Source: Diphasiastrum complanatum
Lineage: Eukaryota; Streptophyta; Lycopodiopsida; Lycopodiales; Lycopodiaceae
Length of the DNA: 64,000 bases
NCBI GenBank assembly: GCA_029204225.1
Contig: CM055113.1
Coordinates: forward strand, 26,864,995 to 26,928,994
Direction: 5' to 3'
Shown: one piece after another, positions 1-11,669 of the stretch
Layout: each line of letters opens with the position of its first letter
Position numbering within the stretch: position 1 is the stretch's first letter
Position numbers and translations under genes: made by a program
The notes under the pieces: model-generated
Database searches by the model: none
The model's input: the letters and a program-made list of their open reading frames with translations, nothing else
What the model was told of the DNA's origin: nothing

Positions 1-39
1 AAATTTGTACTATGAGAATATTCTAAATCCATGGGAAGG

Positions 40-470
40 CCAAACTAGATATGGAGCACAAGGCTTGGAGGCATTCCCAATCTATATTTGTAGAGATTGG
101 ACCTCTTTGTAAATGTAGATGTATTCAACTAGATAGCTTTTAGCATCTTCTATGCAACTAGACTTGTTATGCAACCGAACACATAGAGAGGTTGCTTGTT
201 TTAATAGCACAAGTAACTTACAATGCCAACCCCACAAAACACTGGAAGTGCTACTACAATGCAAGACCGGGTGTGAAAAGTACAACGATCATCCTTAGGT
301 GAAGGTGAATCTTCCATGTGGGCCATGCCTTATTATTACATTTCTCTTAGGTATGTTGTGAGATGTTTGTGTGAAAATGATTACAAGAATGACATAATTC
401 TGGTGGATTCTGAACTTCTTCTCTTGTTTTTCTTAAGAATCATTATTACAAGGAATGCTCTTCCAAGTCT
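40..470. repeat. Left arm of a diverged segmental duplication (partner 42240-42660)
   Basis: Short blocks here recur in the same order near 42.25-42.65 kb: a block around GAGCACAAGGCTTGG, a block around CTACTACAATGCAAGACC, a block around CATGTGGGCCATGCCTT, and one around GGTGGATTCTGAA. The partner lies upstream of the second copy of the small membrane-protein gene, so the duplication covers upstream sequence as well as the gene. Similarity is patchy, with indels. No gene is supported here. Confidence 0.6.
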
Positions 471-558
471 CTAGAACATGACATCCTTAAAATAAGTACG
501 AATTCTGAATGATTGAACTCAATCCACACCTAGAGCCGGATCTCTCAACTCTACTTTG

Positions 559-566
559 TATATAAA
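559..566 (+). promoter_or_regulatory. Candidate TATA box of small membrane-protein gene, copy 1
   Basis: TATATAAA lies about 220 bases upstream of the chosen ATG at 788. Copy 2 has TATAAA at 43253-43258, about 170 bases upstream of its ATG. A TATA element at a comparable place in both copies supports plus-strand transcription, but there is no transcript evidence. Confidence 0.4.
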
Positions 567-787
567 CTTGGAAAGGATCTTATGCCTCGTAGTTCTGAAC
601 AAGAAAGACGTGCGTTTTTGTAGCTCAGAAGATTCGAGTTCTCGACTTCAGTACACTTCGGATTGTTGTCCAGTAGTGTCTAACGCCTGATTGTCGTACA
701 TCTTATTCCTGTCGTGAGTTATTGCAGATCTCGAGAAATCTAGTTTCTGTGAAGATCTTTGTTGGTTTCTGTTGTTTGTCAGTGACG

Positions 788-1076
788 ATGGTGGATTTAT
801 CAGAAAATGAAGACAGATCGCGAGAAAATCAGCAGGTGAGCCTGTTGAAGCTGACGCAATGTACTTCAGAGGCCTACAACATGTTCTTTGCAACGGTGTT
901 CCTCCTTTTCTTCGTGGGCGCGGGGGTAACATTTGCTTCATTAACTGAAACCTCTATCTTATCGTGATTTGTGCGATCTTTCTCAGCCGGAGACAAGAAA
1001 TGACGAAGATAATAATATGATGCAATCCAGCTTGCAGAACGTTGAATCTACTATGACGGCGGCGAACGATCAATAA
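788..1076 (+). pseudogene. Small single-helix membrane protein, copy 1 (frameshifted)
   Basis: Family not recognised. The ATG at 788 opens a short acidic, polar N-terminus followed by a Cys-Thr-Ser segment and one strongly hydrophobic helix (NMFFATVFLLFFVGAGV, about residues 38-58), as in a one-pass membrane protein without an obvious signal peptide. Copy 2 at 43426-43710 shares this core almost exactly. Just after the helix, near 955-960, copy 1 lacks two bases that copy 2 has, so its frame ends at 967 (59 codons). In the shifted frame the homologous tail (YRDLCDLSQPETRN) stays open for 38 codons to a TAA at 1074-1076. The long open tail suggests a recent lesion, a sequencing error, or a programmed shift, in decreasing order of likelihood. 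An upstream in-frame TTG at 722 is not favoured because copy 2 has no matching N-terminus. A sense-antisense pair of open frames exists here; the sense strand is preferred for its TATA box and hydrophobic helix. Confidence 0.6.
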
Positions 1077-1130
1077 CAAGATGTCACAGCTATGAACTGA
1101 CGTAACAAGATGTCCCGGCGATGAACTGAC
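1075..1130 (+). repeat. 28-bp tandem duplication in 3' region of copy 1
   Basis: Two adjacent 28-base units begin AACAAGATGTC at 1075 and 1103 and share the GATGAACTGAC-type core. Copy 2 has only one equivalent unit (near 43765), so the duplication happened in copy 1 after the copies separated. Confidence 0.75.
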
Positions 1131-1557
1131 ATCGCGTTTATGGCAGAAAGACCAAATCCTTTTTTCTTCTTGTAATGAAGAGTATCTACTATCAGATGTC
1201 TGATGGATGTACAAAACTTCCAGATATAATGATATTTTAAACTGCTATATGTACTATAAATGGACTATCTGAAGACAATGTACTTGAGTTTTAGTTTCTA
1301 GTAATTGGTCCATATTACTCTTTCTAGCTATGTTAAACTTTAAAGTGGGTGCGTCTCATGTAAATATGGAGAGATAGACTTGATTTCTTCTATTTTTCTT
1401 TTGGCCCTCCATCATAGATGATAGGGGTATTACAATCAATCCCTCAAAAGCTGACTTGGCGTCTTAGAAAAATGTAAAATGTACTATGCTTTTTTAGTAC
1501 TAAAAAAATAGTTTTTGGATGAAATATTCTTTTAAAAAAAATTAACTAATTTTTTTT
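1131..1557. other. Non-coding 3' flank, no gene seen
   Basis: The first ~40 bases still match the 3' flank of copy 2 (block around GAACTGACATCGCGTT), and a CTTCTTGTAAT motif is shared downstream of both. The rest is AT-rich with no supportable ORF. Confidence 0.5.
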
Positions 1558-1577
1558 AAATTAATTAATTAATTAAT

Positions 1578-1623
<46 letters not shown>
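1558..1623. repeat. (TTAA)n followed by (TC)n microsatellite
   Basis: A TTAA/AATT run at 1558-1580 passes directly into an uninterrupted CT dinucleotide run at 1582-1623. Confidence 0.95.
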
Positions 1624-1625
<2 letters not shown>

Positions 1626-1831
1626 GTCGACTACGTTCTCCATTGAAAAGAGGGACATGTTTGTGGGTTAAATCAAACCTATATAACACAGGTGGCTCAG
1701 TAATCTGCGTTTTTCATTGCAGATTTAGTCTTGTTTCTACCAAGACTTCATCTCAGCAGCCAACAATATTACGTTATTGTTGTTTCTACCAATGATATCA
1801 CTACTACACTTCTACTTCTAGTTCTTCTTTG

Positions 1832-2200
1832 ATTGACAAGCTCAATGGAGAAAACTACCATCTCTGGAAGTTTAAGATGAAGGTCATTCTACTAGCCAAG
1901 GAACTATGGGACATAGTTGATAGTACCGAAATCAAGCCAGAGGCTGATGCAGCTAGCATCACCAAATGGAGGCAATGAAATGGCAAGGCTTTTGTCTTAA
2001 TCACTCTAAATATCAGAGCCTCCCAAACCAATCACTTCCGATCCGCACAAACAGCCAAGGATGTTTGGGACATCCTAGCTACACTCTATGACATCAGAGA
2101 TGTCACTTCTAAATTCCATTTGAGGAAGAAATTTTTCACTTTGAGAATGTCTGATGCAGACACTATTTCCAGCCATCTCAATACATTAAAAAAGAGCTGA
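1832..2200 (+). pseudogene. Copia gag N-terminal fragment
   Basis: The translated frame contains KLNGENYHLWKFKM and WDILATLYDI, typical of the N-terminal part of Ty1/copia gag (UBN2-like). An in-frame TGA interrupts it near 1977 and another stop closes it near 2200. No zinc knuckle or protease follows. It is the 5' stump of a copia element and is not expressed as a complete protein. Confidence 0.8.
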
Positions 2201-2234
2201 AACTTTCTAGCTGCACCTTTCAATAATTTTCAAT

Positions 2235-2510
2235 ACTTTTCAGCACTTGAGATGGGTAATTTTAGATAAACATATCTATTTCTACATAACTCCAAATTGA
2301 AAAAAATTTGAGAGACATTTTTCTACACAAATTGAAAGAATATTGTTAAAATCCTACTATTATACACTCATGTATGATATTTCTAGTTTTGGTGATTTTT
2401 ATCAACACTTAAAAGGGTAACTTTGAATGCATGTATCTATATCTATAGATGTCCAAATTCAATTTGTTTTAATAGACATGTTTCTATAATCATACAAGAT
2501 TTTTAAGAAT
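2235..2510. repeat. Two related ~100-bp segments, probable retroelement non-coding DNA
   Basis: The segment starting near 2235 (CAGCACTTGAGATGGGTAA...) and one starting near 2400 (CAACACTTAAAAGGGTAAC...) share many blocks in order over about 100 bases. No ORF is supported. They may be repeats in a retroelement leader or LTR. Confidence 0.4.
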
Positions 2511-2596
2511 AGTCAGGATACAAATTGAATGTGAAATTCACAACAATGTAGTCCCATATATGAAAATATCAAAGTTGCATCAGTACCCCCACATGT

Positions 2597-3920
2597 TTGA
2601 CAAATCATATCAAGTTGCTGATAATGAAAAATATAGCTTCCTTGATGGATTCTCCGGCTAACCACGTATATATCAGAGAAGAGGACCAGTCCAAAACAAC
2701 TAACACAATTGATTGGGGTACTTATGCCTATCAGAAGATGCCGTTCGGACTTTGTAACGCGCCAGCCACATTCAAGAAAATGATGACTGTCATTTTTCAA
2801 GAATATCTACGCGTATTCCTAGAAATCTTTATGGATGACTTCTGTGTTTATAGCTCAGAAGCCACTCATCTTTCGAAGTTGTGGAAGACATTGCAGAGGT
2901 GCAGAGAGACTTCACTGTGTCTACATTATGAGAAGTGTTATTTTGGTATGCCAAAAGGAATACTACTCGGACACAAAATATCAAAAAGAGGAATTGAAGT
3001 CAATAAAGATAAATATGTGAGAACTCAAAGGATTTCTGAATCACGTTGGTTATTATAGAAGGTTCATTCAAGACCATGCATCTATTGCTGCACCACTGAC
3101 ACATTTGTTAAAGAAAGACATTTACTACGAATGGTCTGCTGATTGTCAATCATTTGAGTTACTGAAGCAAAAACTCTTGGATGCCCCAATTTTGAGACGA
3201 CATGATTGGGTAAGGACATTTTATGTTTATGTGTATGTTTTGTCATTCGCAATTGGATTACCCTAAGTCAGAAAAACGATGAAAAATGGGACTATCTTGT
3301 CTACTATGCTGTAAGCATCTCAGAAAAGAACTATTCGGTGACGGAAAGTGAAGGACTTGGAATGATTTTTTCAGTGAAGAAGTTTCGACATTATTTGCTG
3401 GGATATGCCTTTATCTTCCATGTTGACCACTAAAACATCTGGTAAATAAACTAGATCTTTTAAGCTGAATAATTAGATGGGTGCTCTTGTGCAGGAATTT
3501 GATTATCAAGTGGAGGTACGCCAAGGGAAGTATCACACTAACGTATACTATTTATCTCACTTAAATTTAGGATCCGTTACTGAGAATTTAAGTGATGAAT
3601 TTTCTGACGAGAATATTATGTTTTTATCTACCAAAAATTCGTTATATCTGAACATAATAGAGTACCTTCAAAATCAAAATTATCCTCTTCTTTTTGATCT
3701 TGAACAAAAGACGGTCTCCCAGCACAAGGTTGCACTGTATACAATAAGAAATAACGTAATTCATAAAATGGGACCTGATGAAGAGCTTCGCAGATGTCTT
3801 GAATTGATTGATATTCAGAAGGCTATCCGAGCCTTGCATTCAGAAGATGCAAGTGGACACTTTGCAGTAGTGAATAGTGTAAAGAAGATCTTAAATGCTA
3901 AGTACTGGTGGCCAATGATG
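2597..3920 (+). pseudogene. Ty3/gypsy pol relic: reverse transcriptase, RNase H, integrase zinc finger
   Basis: Broken into several frames. 2700-3020 encodes reverse transcriptase with YQKMPFGLCNAPATF, the MDDF variant of the YxDD catalytic box, and LGHKISKRGIEV. 3020-3433 encodes the RT-RNase H connection and RNase H (YYRRFIQDHASIAAPLTHLL, then ESEGLGMIFSVKKFRHYLLG, FHVDH). 3477-3920 holds the C-terminal RNase H region and the His/Cys integrase finger (ALHSEDASGHFAV, KYWWPM). Phrases of this kind are typical of plant Athila/Tat-like gypsy elements. The integrase is cut at 3920 by the LTR that starts at 3921. Stops and shifts near 3058, 3265 and 3433 make it non-functional. Confidence 0.88.
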
Positions 3921-4733
3921 TGTCGCGAAAGCGAATCTGTTTCTTATTCGTTTTCGTTTTCGTATTCGCAAACGATTTTGTGTCTTTGAATTTTTTTTTT
4001 CGCGGAAGCTTCACAGGAACCTAGACACGTGACTGCACATCACAGAACACATTCTATTCTAGCTATCAAGACAAACGACGCAAGACAAGGAGATGCACGA
4101 TAATAGAGCAATTGTATTATGAGTTTAATTTTTAGAGCGAGATCGTAAGTGTCTCGCTCATTGGCGAAATGACACTGCTTTTTTCGCTGTGTTCTGCTCG
4201 TTGGCAGACTTTCATGCACAACTTTCATTTCTAGTATTTTTCTTTTCTGCTCTATTCGCTACGTCTCTCTCTGTTGCTTACAGAAATTCTGTCTATTCTC
4301 TTATATATTTATGATCCAGAAAGGATAGTTTATATCTCCATTGTGTGGAGTTTACAAGAAAGCTAAACGTAGGATCACAAGACTAGTTAACGCTAATCAA
4401 CTAATCAGTTACTCTCCATCATTGCCACTCGTTTTAGCTGGGCATGAAGTCTACGACTCCAAGCCTGTTGAGCTACTAGCTGGCAGTGTGAAAGATTTTC
4501 CTTCGTTTGTTTCGTTTCCTTCGTTTGCTTTCGCTCATTTCATTTCTTTCGTATCTTTTCGTTTGCGTCCCTTTGCGGTTTGCGGTCCTGGAGGTATGTT
4601 TACGATTCACGAATGATTCACGAATCGTTCGTCCTTCGAGTCAAGGCACGTTGCCTTTTGTGAATTGTTCTCGTTCGACATTCGCTTCATGTTTGTGTTG
4701 CAACAAAGTTGCAGCAATTCACCATTTCTGACA
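3921..4733 (-). mobile_element. Copia LTR, 813 bp, inserted in the gypsy integrase
   Basis: On the minus strand it starts TGTCAGAAATGG at 4733 and ends CGCGACA at 3921, giving TG...CA ends. The same LTR family occurs on the plus strand at 27223-27943, with the same start and shared blocks such as CTCCACACA-TGGAGATATAAAC. The LTR cuts the gypsy integrase after the WWPM motif. It is the 3' LTR of the minus-strand copia coding relic to its right. Confidence 0.8.
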
Positions 4734-5210
4734 CTCCCTGCAGCTTTGCACGTTTAATCCAATTGTCTTTCTTTGCTTGGCAAAGAGTGGCTTCTGCAAT
4801 CATGTCTTCTGATTTTATATACTGGACCTGGAGCTCTACTTTTGAGATTAAATCTCGAATGTGATGGTACTTTAGAGGTATGTGTTTTGTCTTTGAATGG
4901 AAGACAGGATCCTGGGACAGATGGATGGCACTCTGAGAGTCCATCAACATCGTGCTTGGCCCTTCTTGTGGTATCCCGATTGCCTCCAGCATCATCTGCA
5001 GCCACACTACCTCATTCGCCACCTTTGAAGCTGCGACGTATTCAGCTTCGCAAGAGGATTGAGCCACCAAGGTTTGCTTTTTGCATATCCAGCTGATTGC
5101 AGCTCCACATGCTGTGGTACATCCTCCAGTTATGGACTTGCTGTCATCTTTGCAGCTCACCCAGCTCGCATAACTGTAGTGGTGCAGCTCGAATCCTTTT
5201 TCTTTGTTTT
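4734..5210 (-). pseudogene. Copia pol 3' end (RNase H), truncated
   Basis: The minus-strand frame encodes the copia RNase H domain: DDSKSITGGC, ISWICKKQTLVAQSSCEAEY (the usual SSTEAEY region) and SKTKHIPLKYHHIRD near the pol end. The frame reads through into the LTR and stops at 4687. At its N-terminal side, near 5210, homology stops abruptly at a CCCT-rich tract, so the rest of pol and the 5' LTR are missing. Confidence 0.85.
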
Positions 5211-5745
<535 letters not shown>

Positions 5746-7766
5746 AGAGAAAATGATAGTCACATGGACACGAGATAGTCAAGTTTTATGTTATCATAAA
5801 TTTGATTAAAATTAATATAGACTAATTCAATGTTACAATCTCTATCGGTCATATGCTAAGACATCTTCATAGTACACAAATGAACTATTGCTCATAAGAG
5901 CATAGTCATGTTGAACAATTAATTAAATCAAACCTTATCTTGTGTCTCTTGGGGTAGTTTCGAATATATTCTATATTTGGACAACATAAGTACACCAAAG
6001 TAATTTGACTATGACTCTAATTTTTATATTTGTGAAAATGACATGAATATTAGAGCTTTCACCTTGAAAACTAAAATCATATGTTGAGATCTCTTTCAAA
6101 ATTAGAAAATAATTCACCACATACAACAACATGATTATTTATAATTGCAAGTTGTATGAGTCACTTACGTGTAATTAGTATAATATGCTACAACACCTAT
6201 TTTTTTATTTTTTCTAATGAAGACTCTATATATGAATATAAATACATTGCTTGCATGACGAAAATGTGGTTTGATTATCTAGAAAAATCAGCAAATAAGA
6301 GATATTATTATTGTAAGGTTTGTGCCATGGGTCCCTTGATATATAATATAAATTTTGCTTACATTTTTGGTAAGAGAATCTTTTGCTTTACCATTATTAG
6401 TGAGAGTTTAGACTTATTATCACACACCCTTCTTGTGAGATTTTGTCAAATTGTTACAGTATCTAAAATGCTACTAAGATACATTGAGAAATTCAAGAAT
6501 ACATAGGAGGATGAGAAAGACTTTGGTTGGGGGCTTGTCCACCAAGGTTTGAGTCTGTGCATGTACATGAGGACATATTTGGCTTCGATCAAAAAGATGG
6601 GTTTTGTGTCGAGTTGAATTGCACCTACTAGTACTTAGTAAATAAAACTTGCTTATAGTAGGCTTCGATCAAATTTATGACATGTCGTACTATAAAATGG
6701 CCGGGCCTACATAGCTTTCCCAAAATCATGACATGGTTGGCAACAAATTGTGTATTTGTTTGTAGTCATGTGTTATAAAGTTTTAGTTATGAATAAGTTA
6801 CATTGAGAAACTTTATGTAAAGAAAGTGACAAATTTTTTTTATGAATCATATTTAGTACAACATTACTACATCTGAGTTTTGAACTATAGATCCTATTTC
6901 AGCCAATTATTCAGATAGATTTTTAAAGCTGTTCAAATGATCAATCATTATTTCACTTTTTGACATTCGTAGTGAGAAGAATTTCTTTTGTAAAAATGAT
7001 TTAGCAAAAACATTTCTAACATCATAGAGAGTATTTAAAATATCTCATACTTTTTTGGAAGTATGGGCTCCACTTATATAATCAAGCAACGAATCTTGAA
7101 TTTTGAAAATTAGTAAAGCAAAGGCTTTTCCATTCTTTAATTTTTAGTTTAAATGCAAAATCTTATGAAATGAGAAATGGCGCAAGACCCGTTTTCTTTT
7201 CAACAAACTTATGATTTTTTAAAATTCAAGTAAATTTGAATCTTAAATTTAAAAATGAATTAATTAGTTTGCAAGATGCTACATTCTGCAAATATTTAAA
7301 ATTTGGACGGAGTATTGCAAAATATTTTTTAAATTTTATACTAAAATGGCTTAAAAAATAAAAACACTATTTGTGTGCAATTTGTAATTATGAAAATACT
7401 TTCAAAATTTTGCTAATAAAATGGCTTAAAAAATAAAAACATTATTTGTGTGCAATTTATATAAAATAAGTGATTGTTAAATTTTTAAAATTTAAAAAGA
7501 AAATCAGCAAAAAAGTATTCTAATATAAATTTGAAAACTTATTTGTGATTTGATATTTGTATTTTAACAATCAAGTAAACTAAACAAATCTAAAATTTAA
7601 ACATTTATGTTTAATTTCTAGCAAATATTATTCAACAATAAAATCATTTAACAAAAATATAATTAAAAAACATAAAAAACAAACATTTTTTACATAAATA
7701 TAATAATCTTTCAAATAAAAGAGATTTTTTTAAAAATAAAATCATGTAGTCAAAATTATCATAGAG
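5746..7766. other. AT-rich intergenic DNA, no gene seen
   Basis: Very AT-rich with only short chance ORFs. One internal repeat was seen: a ~45-bp block (AAATGGCTTAAAAAATAAAA followed by CATTATTTGTGTGCAATTT) occurs at about 7345-7390 and 7421-7462. The right end adjoins the stop codon of the methyltransferase-like gene (TGA, complement of 7767-7769), so part of the right side may be its 3' UTR. Confidence 0.6.
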
Positions 7767-8006
7767 TCAAAAATTCTCAATCAGATCATTTGGATCTAGA
7801 GAAGCAGTCCTTCCAATCCTTGTATCTATTGGAGATGTTGTCGCATCCTGAATAACAATTTTTACAATTACATTATATCTTTGTTCAACCACCTCGGCCA
7901 GATCTCCTATGACCACCAACAATACCATTGGCAAGTGGTTGAGGCCCTTAACAAATGGAGTAATACCATCTTCACAGGGGCCCAACTTACTCACCTCTTG
8001 AAACTC
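7767..8006 (-). pseudogene. C-terminal part of DNA methyltransferase-like gene A, separated by a transposon
   Basis: Minus-strand frame of 76 codons ending in TGA at 7767-7769 (LGPCEDGITPF ... DPNDLIENF). Its upstream end is exactly the target site of the element at 8007-15356. Taking out the element and one copy of the aactc duplication joins the codons ending LPDEF (15.36 kb side) in frame to QEVSKLGPCEDG here. The joined sequence also reads CAAGAG/GTGAGT, a strong splice donor, so this part may be either continued exon or the start of an intron; the 70+ open codons favour exon. The segment has no recognised domain of its own. It lies C-terminal to the AdoMet-binding motif of gene A. Confidence 0.6.
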
Positions 8007-9158
8007 TGTTGACAGATCCCCTGCTCCAGAGGACTTGTTGTCTACTTTTCTGCTTCTTGTTTACAGAACCGTTTCTGCCTGTTATCAGGCTTCATGGCAG
8101 TCGTTAGATGGTTTCTTGATTGATTTTACGATGCCAACCCAGGTAGACGGAAACAAAGTTTCGTTGTAGTATGTTTCTTTTGTCCTGCTTGTCAGAGGAC
8201 AACTCAGGGATTTCGCTCTTGAACGCACTTACATTCTACATGGATGCAAGCCAAGATTGCTCATTCACAGATCAACATACAAACCAATGAATGTTCTACA
8301 GATTCTACAGCTACCTACACTTAGAAAGGACTGAAATCAGAGCCTACACTACATTAACACTGAGCTACCTTGTATAACTTGACAAAAACAAGAAACAAAG
8401 CTAATCTACAACATGTTAGAAGTCCAAGAATCAAGAAACCAACCAGTCTATTGATTCTTGGACATCCCAAGAACATTGAGAACTGGATTGTACAGAGATA
8501 TGCAAGAATCACACCACAGATCCAGCCTATTTAGTTTACTTGAATGTTGGCTCCTACATTAATCCACAAGAAAACAAGAAATCTAATCCACAACTAGGAA
8601 AACAAGAAAACTAATCCACTCTAAATCCACAACCACACACAATATGAATGGAAGGGCATGATCATAGGGGCATCACTCAAGAAAACCATCATGATCAAGG
8701 AGCTTAGTGTAGTATCAAACTCATGAAAAATCTTCTTATTAAGCATGGAGTAGATACAATGCAAAAAGCTCCTCTTCACAAAGAGGGAGTCTCTTAAATA
8801 AGCAAGAGAGCTCCTTAGGTGGCATGTTAGTGGAATTTCCACATTTCACAAATTACAAGTGGAATATTGCTCTCCACTAGAGGTCACCATCAAAAGGTGG
8901 CTCACTCTACTTTCTTTAAGAGGGGTCTACTTGCATTTATTACATTTTTCTAGAAATACTAGCTCCTACATGGTCATTCCATCTTTCGAGATTCACCATG
9001 AGGCTTACACAGTTCTTGCATGTCTTTCCTAGCTAGTATTTCTCGGCTCTCACTCTTTATTAGTCTCGTCTTCTCAGAGACCTCCTCGGTCTAAGGTGAG
9101 AGGTGCTCTTGAGTTGCTCTGTCCAAGTATCTTGGGGATTCGTCAGAATCAGCCAACA
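8007..9158 (-). repeat. 3' LTR of the gag-only element
   Basis: 1152 bp, TG...CA ends, direct repeat of 14193-15356. Confidence 0.92.
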
Positions 9159-9175
9159 TTATCCTACCCCTAAAG
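9159..9175 (-). other. Polypurine tract of the gag-only element
   Basis: On the minus strand CTTTAGGGGTAGGATAA lies directly before the LTR start TGTTGG, the expected place for plus-strand priming. Confidence 0.6.
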
Positions 9176-9301
9176 TGTTGCAGGACCCACTGCAACTCAT
9201 ATTGGACGATGTCGCTCTGCTTTGCAGTTTATGTCCCTTTTTTTTCCACTAGAGAGTTCTTGAACCACTTGTGATATATTTGGGGTGTTTATAATGATAA
9301 T

Positions 9302-9470
9302 TGTTACGTCCATGTCTTGCATGAAGGATTCGGAATAGTCCTTGACATGGATATTTGGTACTCTAGTGTACAAGATTATTAGTTACCCCACATCATTCTA
9401 GACTAGGCCAATAATGTAATTAATAAACTTGCGAGAAAAAGCGTAAATCCTAGTTCACTTACATAAAACC
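9302..9470 (+). repeat. Fragment of a different LTR inside the gag-only element
   Basis: Starts TGTTACGTCCATGTC and shares blocks with the LTR beginning at 52403 (TGTTACATGCATGTCC): TACTCTAGTAC, GAGATTATTGGTTA/AGATTATTAGTTA, and AATGTA-TTAAT. It is diverged and lacks a clear 3' boundary. It is either an older insertion or part of the element's captured non-coding DNA. Confidence 0.45.
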
Positions 9471-11669
9471 AAGTGCTTATTGTCGCCAGTCTTTATCACA
9501 AAAACTGTCTTTCACGAATTGCCACGATTGGATTAGAATGTCTTATTGCTATAGGTGGTTGACATTCTCAAATTTGGAAAGCTCCTAGCAACTTCATAAC
9601 TTGCATGCTCGAGTGCTTTCCTCATGTCTATTTGTTTAGTCACTTATATCTGCCATTGACGGTTTCATATTTGGTTTCTTGGCAGATTCCATCTTTGGTT
9701 TCTTCTGGGAGGTCTGTATCCTCCATTTGCCTCTGGGTATTTCCGTGGTTCTTCTCTCAGTTGAAGTTCCAGTCTTGTCGATGCTCTTTTCTGATAGGTA
9801 GCACAAATCTTGGTTATCAGTCTCAAGGGGATGGACTCATCATAAAAAATTGGGTGGTAGAAACAGTTTTGGCTGGACGGTTTGGTAATGGTGAGGAAAC
9901 ATGATGAAGGCTTGGTGACAAGGTGAAGAAACTGATAGTTCTACAATTGTAGCCTTGGACCCTTGCAATGTCGAGCTTCGACCACCACTTGCTGGGGCTT
10001 GCTTTATTTGCAGGTTCACGGATGTCTTCATCTTTCATTTTCTACAGCTCTTTCTTTTGATCCATTACTTTTGGATCTCTTTGGACTTCATAAGAGGGGA
10101 TTCAACTATCATCACTTCAGAGAGTTTTTTTTTTTATCAAGATCGATCTGACTCATCTGTTGCTTAAGTTTTGTCCTTTCCTCCTCAGCTTCCTAGATCT
10201 TTCTTTTTATTTCTTCTAGCTGCTTCGCCTGCTTTTGTAAGTCTTTTTCGGCTGAACAACCAATATAGGTGGTAGTTGGTCTCCACAAGACACTTGCAAT
10301 GATATATTGGCTGCTTCGATAAGACTATCAAAAACTGGAAATTTCTAAGAAGAACAGTAAACTGATGGTAAACAAACAGATGGAAGGGAGGGTGGTGGTG
10401 ACAACGGTAGATGGTGTGGACAATAGACATGAGAATGGGCGCAGAAGTATGGCAAGAGGTTGATTGAAGAAGGAGACTGATTTTCCAATGCTTGTGTTTC
10501 TCTTTCTGAAGGATCTTCATCGTGACTGGGGTACTTCTTCTGATCAAGTCGCTTTGGATTGCTCATCTGTCTTCTTAGCCTTGTCATTGTCAACTTTGGG
10601 TTTGTGACCTTGGATGTCGATCTTGCTGGTGTTGTTGCTGGCAGCGTAATTGCTCCAGTGGATCCAAGCAAATCCACTCTCTCCCCCCCCAAAAAAAAAT
10701 CAATTGGTGGAAATGTTGTTGTTGGTGATTGTTCATGCTCAGGATTGGATCGGCATGTAGAACACGTAGTTGAAACTCGTTGAACATGTGGCTGGACTAA
10801 AGATTGAACAAATTTTAACTAAATTTGTTTCGATCTTGATGTAGTTGACTCAAAGAATAATATGGCAATGAGGTGCAAGAATCAACTCTAACTTGTCATG
10901 GATTTCTCATAGTTTTCAAAAATTTGAAACTACTGTACATGGTAATCTGAAGATGGATAGATGACTGAAAATGTGTTCTGGAGATGCTCTACATAAGACT
11001 CTCGTGCAGTAGCTATTCTTCATGCAAAAATCAATCACATAAAATAGGTGAAGAGAAACAAAGAAATAAACAAACATTACAGAGAGTGAGAACTGTATAG
11101 CACTTGTTGAACAAAACTGGCATTCATCAACATTGATAATGTACCTTGACAATTGCAATATTCCTCTTTTTTTGTCGAGTAATGTGACTTACTCTGACAT
11201 GCCCTTGTCAAAACAAGGTAGGGTGGATGACACTAAATCTATCATCATGGATAACAGATGTTGTAAGATACAACATGAGATGCAGGGATTATTGAGGTAT
11301 TACGTCCTGAGGACCTCTATGAACAAGAGAATCAGAACCAAATCTCTATCTGGATTTTCGAATCCGAGAAATATTATGTATTGGCACATTGGAAATCTTA
11401 TCAGCATATGGAAAGACAAATAGATTTGAGGTTGTAGAAGGGGAAAAAAATTGTCAATTCCCTATGGAGGTTGCTCTTGGTTGGACATTGTAGCAGATGA
11501 CGGAATATCAGTTTAACTTTCTTTCGACAAGGACTCATTTCATATTGTCTGTTTGCATTATGGTACTGGCGTATTGGACGGTGATGTAGGAGTTTACAAG
11601 AAAATTCTCGATCAAGCAGCAGGTTTAACTGCTAGTTGCTATGGTGCTCATGTTGTTGTCGTGAAGATC
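9471..11669. other. Internal region of the gag-only element, no pol domain recognised
   Basis: Scanned in all frames. ORFs of up to about 120 codons occur (for example near 10185-10787 on the minus strand and 11133-11423 on the plus strand), but none contains protease, RT, RNase H or integrase motifs, and none resembles another protein in the window. In a complete autonomous gypsy element pol would lie here. Confidence 0.55.

Noticed and set aside
82-285. 67-codon minus-strand ORF
   Set aside because: No homologue in the duplicated partner region and no promoter or motif.
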